Shown piece by piece: positions 5,348 through 9,368 of a DNA stretch of 9,368 bases. Location of the stretch: NCBI GenBank assembly GCA_044870185.1, contig JBIOYL010000202.1:1-9368 (forward strand). Reading direction: 5' to 3'. Every line of letters starts with the position of its first letter. Position 1 is the stretch's first letter. The position numbers were made by a program, and so were the translations under genes. The notes under the pieces were generated by a model. The model was not told the origin of the DNA. It worked only from the letters and a program-made list of their open reading frames with translations, and made no database searches. This stretch comes from JBIOYL01 sp044870185. Its GTDB lineage: Bacteria > Actinomycetota > CALGFH01.

Positions 5348-7267
5348 ATGAGCAGGCAGTCGCCGAACGCCGGGCTCGGAGGACGCACGCAGCAGGCAGG
5401 CACGCTGCTGGCCGCCACGGCCATGCCGATCACCTTTCAGCCCACGCTGATGCCGCGCAGCGCCCTGGACCAGGCGCTCATCACCGGGATCTCGACCGCC
5501 CTCGACTACGGCCTGGCCGCGCTCGTCCAGGACTCGGTCGAGGCGCTGGCGCTGCGCGTGACCGGCGTGGCATCCCCTGCCGACGCCGACCGCCACCGCT
5601 GGCGTCGTGCCAGTGTCGCGCTCGACCTCGGGGCCATCGGTTTGGGGTTGGCCGGCCAGGCCGCGCTGCGGGCCAAGCCGGGGGAGCGGGTGCCGCGGGG
5701 TGCGGCGCGCACGGCCGCCTGGTGGGTCTCGGCCACGGGCCTGTCGGGCGCCATCGTCGGCGGGCTGCAGGAGCTGACCCGTCGCCGGGGTGACACCGAG
5801 GACCGCTCGATTCCGGTGGCGCCGTTCGCGGGCGCGGTGCTGGCCGCGGTCAACGACTTCCGCCGGCGGCGCTGGGAGGCGCGCTACCATCCGCCCGCGA
5901 CGGTCGAGGACGCGAAGGTGTCGGCGGTCAAGTCCTTCGCCATGAGCCTCGGCGTGACCGCCGGGCTCAGCGCGGTGGCCGCCGGCGAGCACCTGTTCGC
6001 CTCGGGGGTGAGCCGCGTGCTGGGCCGGGTGCTGCCCGGCTCCGAGCGCCTGTACCGGCCGGTGGGCCACGCCGCCGCCCTGGCGGTCATCGGTGGCGGC
6101 ATCTACCAGCTGCTGCGCCGAACCGACCGCAGGATCGAGCAGGGCGCCGAGCGTGTCGAGGCGGCCTACGACGTCTCCCCGACCTCGCCGATGGTGAGCG
6201 GCGGGCCGGGCAGCATGGTCGCCTGGGCCACGCTCAGCCGGCAGGGCAGGCGCAACGTGTCCACGGTGCTGCGCCGGGAGGCGATCCAGGCGGTCATGGG
6301 CGAGCCGGCGGTCGAGCCCATCCGCGTGTTCGTGGGCCTGGAGAGCGCGCCCACCGAGCGGGAGCGGGTGGCGCTGGCCCTGGAGGAGCTGGAGCGGACG
6401 GGAGCGTTCGACCGGGAGCTGCTCATGGTGGTGTCGCCCACCGGGACCGGCTACGTGAACTACGTGGCGGTGGAGGCGGCCGAGTACATGACGCGCGGCA
6501 ACATGGCCTCGGTGGCCATGCAGTACTCACTGCGGCCGTCGCCGCTGTCGCTGGACCGGGTGGCGGAGGGACGCCTGCACTACCGGATGCTGATCGACGC
6601 CATCCACGACGCCGTGCGGGAGCGGCCGGCGGCCAAGCGCCCACGGGTGGTGCTGTTCGGCGAGAGCCTGGGGGCGTGGACCAGCCAGGATGCGTTCGAG
6701 CACCGGGGGACGCAGGGCCTGCTCGACGCCGACATCGACCGGGCGATCTGGATCGGCACGCCCTACATGAGCAAGTGGAAGGAGGAGGTGCTGGGTGGCG
6801 ACCGGCCGGACGTGGACCGCTCGCTGGTGGGCCGCTTCAACGACTTCGGTGAGCTCGAGGCGCTCGGCCCGAAGGCCCGCCAGCGGCTGCGCTACGTGAT
6901 GATCACCCACGACAACGACGCCGTCGGCCGCTTCGGCCTGGATCTGCTCGCCCACGCGCCCGACTGGCTCGGCCCCGCGGCGACCCGTGCCGCCACGGTG
7001 CCGGGAGCCGAGCAGTGGAGGAGCCCGATCACGTTCGTCCAGACGCTGGTGGACATGAAGAACGCCGCCAACGTGATCCCCGGGCAGTTCGCGGCGAACG
7101 GCCACGACTACCGCGCCGATCTCGCCCGGTTCGTCCGCGAGGTGTACGCGCTCAAGGCGAGCGACGAGCAGCTCGCCGCCGTCGAGCAGGCCCTGCGCGC
7201 GTCCGAGCTCGAACGCAAGCGGCTGCTCGACGCGCACGCCCCGGCCAAGGGCACGAAGCCCGGCTGA
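5348..7267 (+). CDS. Membrane-anchored alpha/beta hydrolase (Abhydrolase_9 type)
   Basis: A 639-residue protein of the two-part actinobacterial family with an N-terminal membrane domain (Abhydrolase_9_N) and a C-terminal alpha/beta-hydrolase domain (Abhydrolase_9). The N-terminal third has several moderately hydrophobic segments (about 40-62, 88-106, 121-141, 155-168, 196-215, 238-256). The hydrolase part begins near 320 (EPIRVFVGLESAPTERERV). It includes SPTGTGYVNY (363-372) and the nucleophile elbow FGESLGAW with Ser440. Candidate acid and histidine residues are in ITHDNDAVGRF (D522 or D524) and NGHDYRADL (H586). Substrate is unknown; a serine esterase or lipase-like role at the membrane is inferred from the triad. 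The ATG at 5348 was chosen for the AGGAGG 4 bases upstream; the open frame upstream to 5141 crosses both operators. The gene is monocistronic, converging on DUF2254. Confidence 0.9.
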   Translation: MSRQSPNAGLGGRTQQAGTLLAATAMPITFQPTLMPRSALDQALITGISTALDYGLAALVQDSVEALALRVTGVASPADADRHRWRRASVALDLGAIGLGLAGQAALRAKPGERVPRGAARTAAWWVSATGLSGAIVGGLQELTRRRGDTEDRSIPVAPFAGAVLAAVNDFRRRRWEARYHPPATVEDAKVSAVKSFAMSLGVTAGLSAVAAGEHLFASGVSRVLGRVLPGSERLYRPVGHAAALAVIGGGIYQLLRRTDRRIEQGAERVEAAYDVSPTSPMVSGGPGSMVAWATLSRQGRRNVSTVLRREAIQAVMGEPAVEPIRVFVGLESAPTERERVALALEELERTGAFDRELLMVVSPTGTGYVNYVAVEAAEYMTRGNMASVAMQYSLRPSPLSLDRVAEGRLHYRMLIDAIHDAVRERPAAKRPRVVLFGESLGAWTSQDAFEHRGTQGLLDADIDRAIWIGTPYMSKWKEEVLGGDRPDVDRSLVGRFNDFGELEALGPKARQRLRYVMITHDNDAVGRFGLDLLAHAPDWLGPAATRAATVPGAEQWRSPITFVQTLVDMKNAANVIPGQFAANGHDYRADLARFVREVYALKASDEQLAAVEQALRASELERKRLLDAHAPAKGTKPG

Positions 7268-7269
7268 TT

Positions 7270-7291
7270 CCGCGCCGCGTCAGCGGCGCGG
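7270..7291. terminator. Hairpin shared by convergent hydrolase and DUF2254 genes
   Basis: CCGCGCCGC (7270-7278) and GCGGCGCGG (7283-7291) form a perfect 9-bp GC-only stem with loop GTCA. It begins 3 bases after the hydrolase stop, and its loop and right arm encode the last residues and stop codon of the opposing gene. No T-tract follows on either side, so termination is inferred from position and stem strength. Confidence 0.6.
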
Positions 7292-8602
7292 TGGGTACGC
7301 GGCGTCCTGGGAAGGCCCGCCGATCCCCTGCCGGTCCGGTGTGCTGGCTCGATCCAGGTCGACCGAGTCGGCGAAGCGCGTGGCGACGCTGCGGTTGAGT
7401 CTCCGGAGCTCCTCCTCGACCGCCGCACGGTACTCGGGGCGAACGCTCTCCTGGAGCCGCTCGAGCATCGCCCGGAGCCGCCGCATCACCTGCATGGCTC
7501 TGGCGCCGTACTCGCGGATCTCGGTCACCGCAAGCGTCAGGTAGTCCTCCCACCGTCGCGCCGGCATCACCAGCCGCACGGTGCCGTGCTCGTCTCGGAA
7601 CTCGGCGCGGCCGTGCAGCTCCGTGGAGCCGATCCGCCGGAGGAGCTCCTCGAGGTGGTCGAGCACCTGGACCGCCGTGGTGGGATCGTTGATGGCCGCC
7701 GACAGGGCCCGGATCGCCACGTCGACCATGATGCGCATGGCGAACCCGGGATCCTGCTCGATCGTCCGCTCCGGCCCGAATGCGATCATCCTGCGCAGCC
7801 GTCGTTCGGAGCTGATGGAACCATGGGCATTGCCGACGACGGCGACGAGCGCTGCGCCGGCCGGCATGAAGTCGCCGATGGCGGCCGAGAAGACCAGCCG
7901 GCAGTCGTGCTGCCGGCCCCAGGTGACCAGGCCACGGCGGTCGACGGCCTGGACGGAGCCGGCTCGCCGGCTGTGCACCACGAACGCCGGATCGCCGTCC
8001 CCTACTGGCGGATCGCCGTCCGGCGACGGGGCCGCCACCCGATCCTCAGGCTCGCCCACCGGCGACGGGGTCGACAAGATGACGTCCCGTGCCGCGCCGG
8101 CCATCAGCGCCGCCACCGCGACGGGGCGCAGCCGGTGGACGAACCGGTCGAGGAAGAACAGGAACAGCACCAGGCCGACCACCACGAGGATGCTGGCCAC
8201 GGTGACGCCGAGGCTCGGCACGGGGACCGACGCCACGCGGCGAAGCAGCGTGAAGGAGAAGGTCAGGGTGCCCGCCAGCACGGCCAGCACCGCTTTCAGC
8301 AGGTGGTCGCGATACCAGATCCGCATGTAGCGGGCGGAGAACGTGCCCGTGGACAGCTGGATCACCAGCACGCTGACGGTCACGACGAAGCCGATCAGGG
8401 AGACCATGGCGGCCACGATCGTGGTGAGCAGCGTGGTCGCGGTCGACGCCGAGTACTGCAAGCTCACCGGCACGGTGACGTACTGCTCCAGCCACTGGTC
8501 GACCAGCGCGACCACCGGCCCGAGCATGGCGCCGACGAGCGGCAGGAACCATAGGCTCTGCTTCAGGTACTGGCGGACGCGAAAGATGAAGCCCCAGGAC
8601 AC
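7280..8602 (-). CDS. DUF2254 domain-containing membrane protein
   Basis: A 440-residue predicted membrane protein of the DUF2254 family; biochemical function is not known. Four hydrophobic segments lie near residues 17-35, 58-82, 101-121 and 131-152, followed by a large soluble C-terminal domain. The most diagnostic stretch is DPGFAMRIMVDVAIRALSAA followed by INDPTTAVQVLDHLEELL (about 284-321). Family members I recall have Pro where this one has Ala304 (ALSPAINDP). A low-complexity Asp/Gly/Pro loop (about 177-206, with DGDPPVGDGDP) lies after the fourth helix, and the tail (about 352-410) is helical and charged. The GTG at 8602 was chosen because AGAAGG lies 9 bases upstream and MSWGFIFRVRQYLKQSLWFLP begins like other members. 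The frame extends upstream to 9061, but that part runs through the operator and pseudogene debris. A perfect dyad operator lies about 83 bp upstream. Confidence 0.9.
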   Translation of the reverse strand: MSWGFIFRVRQYLKQSLWFLPLVGAMLGPVVALVDQWLEQYVTVPVSLQYSASTATTLLTTIVAAMVSLIGFVVTVSVLVIQLSTGTFSARYMRIWYRDHLLKAVLAVLAGTLTFSFTLLRRVASVPVPSLGVTVASILVVVGLVLFLFFLDRFVHRLRPVAVAALMAGAARDVILSTPSPVGEPEDRVAAPSPDGDPPVGDGDPAFVVHSRRAGSVQAVDRRGLVTWGRQHDCRLVFSAAIGDFMPAGAALVAVVGNAHGSISSERRLRRMIAFGPERTIEQDPGFAMRIMVDVAIRALSAAINDPTTAVQVLDHLEELLRRIGSTELHGRAEFRDEHGTVRLVMPARRWEDYLTLAVTEIREYGARAMQVMRRLRAMLERLQESVRPEYRAAVEEELRRLNRSVATRFADSVDLDRASTPDRQGIGGPSQDAAYPPRR

Positions 8603-8803
8603 TGCTGTCCACCTTCTCTCATCGACCGTCGCGCCCGGAGCAGGGTCGTCAGAGCATCGTCCCGCAGCCGCACGCGCGCCCGCATCATCCGATCGGGATG
8701 ATTGCGTTGGATACGGTTGCGGTTGTGACGAGGCGAGTGCAGCTCCGGCATCGAACGTTGAAGCGCGACATGCGGGGATCTGCGCTCCGGACGTGGATAC
8801 GAG
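8603..8803. promoter_or_regulatory. Probable promoter region of the DUF2254 gene
   Basis: A stretch of about 200 bp with no recognisable gene on either strand. It holds the ribosome-binding site of the DUF2254 gene (minus strand, AGAAGG) and the dyad at 8684-8702. No reliable -35/-10 pair was found. Frames through it on both strands are stop-interrupted or compositionally non-coding. Confidence 0.5.
8684..8702. promoter_or_regulatory. Palindromic operator copy C (DUF2254)
   Basis: ATCATCCGATCGGGATGAT has perfect 7-bp arms (ATCATCC/GGATGAT) around GATCG. Read on the minus strand it gives TCATCCCGATCGGATGA, which matches copy B1 at 15 of 17 positions. It lies about 83 bp upstream of the DUF2254 start. 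Confidence 0.68.
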
Positions 8804-8946
8804 CAGTTCCTCACGCGTACGGCGGTGCTGGACCGCATGTGCGGGCCGTTGTGCGACGCGGTCCTGGCCACGACCGGCTCGGCCGAGGTGCTGGTGTCGC
8901 TGGAGCGGCTGAATCTGTTGGTGGTCCCGCTCGATCCGCGCCGCAC
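8804..8946 (+). pseudogene. Fragment of a MalT/LuxR-type regulator ATPase region
   Basis: In one frame this reads EQFLTRTAVLDR, then GPLCDAVLATTGSAEVL, then SLERLNLLVVPLDPRR. This is the stretch that in MalT-like LuxR regulators closes the ATPase/winged-helix part, just before the WYRYH motif seen at the very start of this window. Here the similarity stops abruptly after PRR, where WYRYH would be expected, and a different gene's sequence follows in another frame. Upstream the frame closes at a stop at 8759, and no ATPase motifs or start are present. It is therefore an internal fragment of about 48 codons, not a functional gene. Confidence 0.65.
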
Positions 8947-8949
8947 CGA

Positions 8950-9015
8950 CTCGAGCACCTGGACCAGTGGGGCGGCACCGAGGCCTACAACCACTATACG
9001 GTCGGTTGGGCGCAT
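8950..9015 (+). pseudogene. Fragment of an arylsulfatase-type protein
   Basis: In the frame starting at 8950 the sequence reads LEHLDQWGGTEAYNHYTVGWAH, which closely resembles the conserved (L)GGPxxYNHYxVGWAHAMDTP segment of bacterial arylsulfatases. Similarity ends after WAH. The rest of a sulfatase (the Cys/Ser-x-Pro-x-Arg active site upstream, the QWTKQ-type segment downstream) is absent. It is a 22-codon remnant directly abutting the regulator fragment in a different frame. The match is short, so the call is moderate. Confidence 0.5.
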
Positions 9016-9161
9016 TCCCACTCCGCCTCGCTGGGCAGCGCCTTGCCCGCCCAGCGCGCATGGGCCAGCGCGTCGGGAGAGGCGACGTGGGTCACCGGGT
9101 GGCGCTCCCGGCCGCCGGCGCCGTTGCAGCCGCCCTCGAGCCGGGCCCGGCCGGCGGTCTG
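9016..9161. other. Unassigned stretch between gene debris and right-edge gene
   Basis: About 146 bp in which no reading frame on either strand gives a recognisable protein and no clear hairpin or operator was found. It may be further degraded sequence of the same debris. Confidence 0.4.
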
Positions 9162-9368
9162 CTATGACCTGGGCGCCACATGCGGGTGGGGTTGTTGGAA
9201 CGGACCGAGCAGCAGCAGCAGGTGCTGCCGGGTCGTGACCACCTCGAAGGCGGGCCCGTCGACGGCGGTGAAGGCCGCCACCACCGGCTGGTCGAGCCGG
9301 CGGAACCTGTGGGCCTCCTTGGCGGTCAGCTCCCGGATGCCACCGTCGGCCGCCCACAGCAGCGCCTC
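9162..9368 (-). CDS. C-terminal part of an unidentified protein, start outside window
   Basis: The minus strand is open from the right edge to a TAG at 9162, giving 68 residues. The start lies beyond the window. The codons are strongly G/C-ending, and the protein looks natural, with ADGGIRELTAKEAHRFRRLD, then QPVVAAFTAVDGPAFEVV, a short Leu run (five in a row), and a Pro/His tail ending PHVAPRS. The plus-strand frames over the same bases are Ser/Cys/Arg-rich shadows. I do not recognise the family. It converges on the pseudogene debris and, being on the same strand as DUF2254, lies upstream of it, separated by about 560 bp. Confidence 0.6.
   Translation of the reverse strand, partial: EALLWAADGGIRELTAKEAHRFRRLDQPVVAAFTAVDGPAFEVVTTRQHLLLLLGPFQQPHPHVAPRS

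Noticed and set aside
8563..9357. Minus-strand open frame of 264 codons over the debris region
   Set aside because: Composition is Arg/Gly/Pro-rich, it overlaps the DUF2254 start and the right-edge gene in the wrong frame, and it resembles nothing known.

Overview
This is a high-GC window, almost certainly from an actinomycete-type bacterium (Actinomycetota). The grounds are strong G/C third-position bias, GTG starts, and gene families that are typical of or enriched in that phylum: a MalT-like LuxR regulator, DUF6325, the two-domain Abhydrolase_9 protein and DUF2254. Nothing seen allows a genus to be named. No rRNA, tRNA, CRISPR array, transposase or integrase was recognised.

Layout. (1) 3-1283 (+): C-terminal two-thirds of a large LuxR/MalT-type regulator cut by the window edge. 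It converges on (2) 1355-2101 (-), a six-helix potassium-type channel, with a duplicated hairpin between the two stops. (3) 2102-2428: divergent control region. (4) 2429-3881 (+): probable operon of three small stress-type proteins (DUF1269 membrane protein, SHOCT-tailed protein, DUF6325 protein). (5) 3926-5114 (-): aquaporin followed downstream by an amphi-Trp protein, convergent on the preceding operon. (6) 5115-5347: second divergent control region. (7) 5348-7267 (+): membrane-anchored alpha/beta hydrolase. (8) 7280-8602 (-): DUF2254 membrane protein, convergent on the hydrolase and sharing a terminator hairpin with it. (9) 8603-9161: operator plus gene debris, namely a piece of a MalT-type ATPase domain abutting a piece of an arylsulfatase. 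(10) 9162-9368 (-): C-terminus of an unidentified protein that enters from the right edge.

The most interesting signal is a 17-bp dyad, consensus about TCATYCCGATGGGGTGA. It recurs five times, twice in each divergent control region and once upstream of the DUF2254 gene, and nowhere else that I found. In each divergent region one copy lies about 115 bp upstream of the minus-strand gene and the other lies towards the plus-strand gene. Together these sites would place every gene from the channel to DUF2254 (channel, DUF1269/SHOCT/DUF6325, aquaporin/amphi-Trp, hydrolase, DUF2254) under one regulator. I infer a locally clustered regulon for envelope, water and ion homeostasis or general stress. 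The regulator and its signal are not identifiable here.

A second unusual feature is the aquaporin leader. A 14-bp unit holding a ribosome-binding site and an ATG is repeated three times in tandem, so two four-codon mini-ORFs (Met-Arg-Glu-stop) precede the real start.
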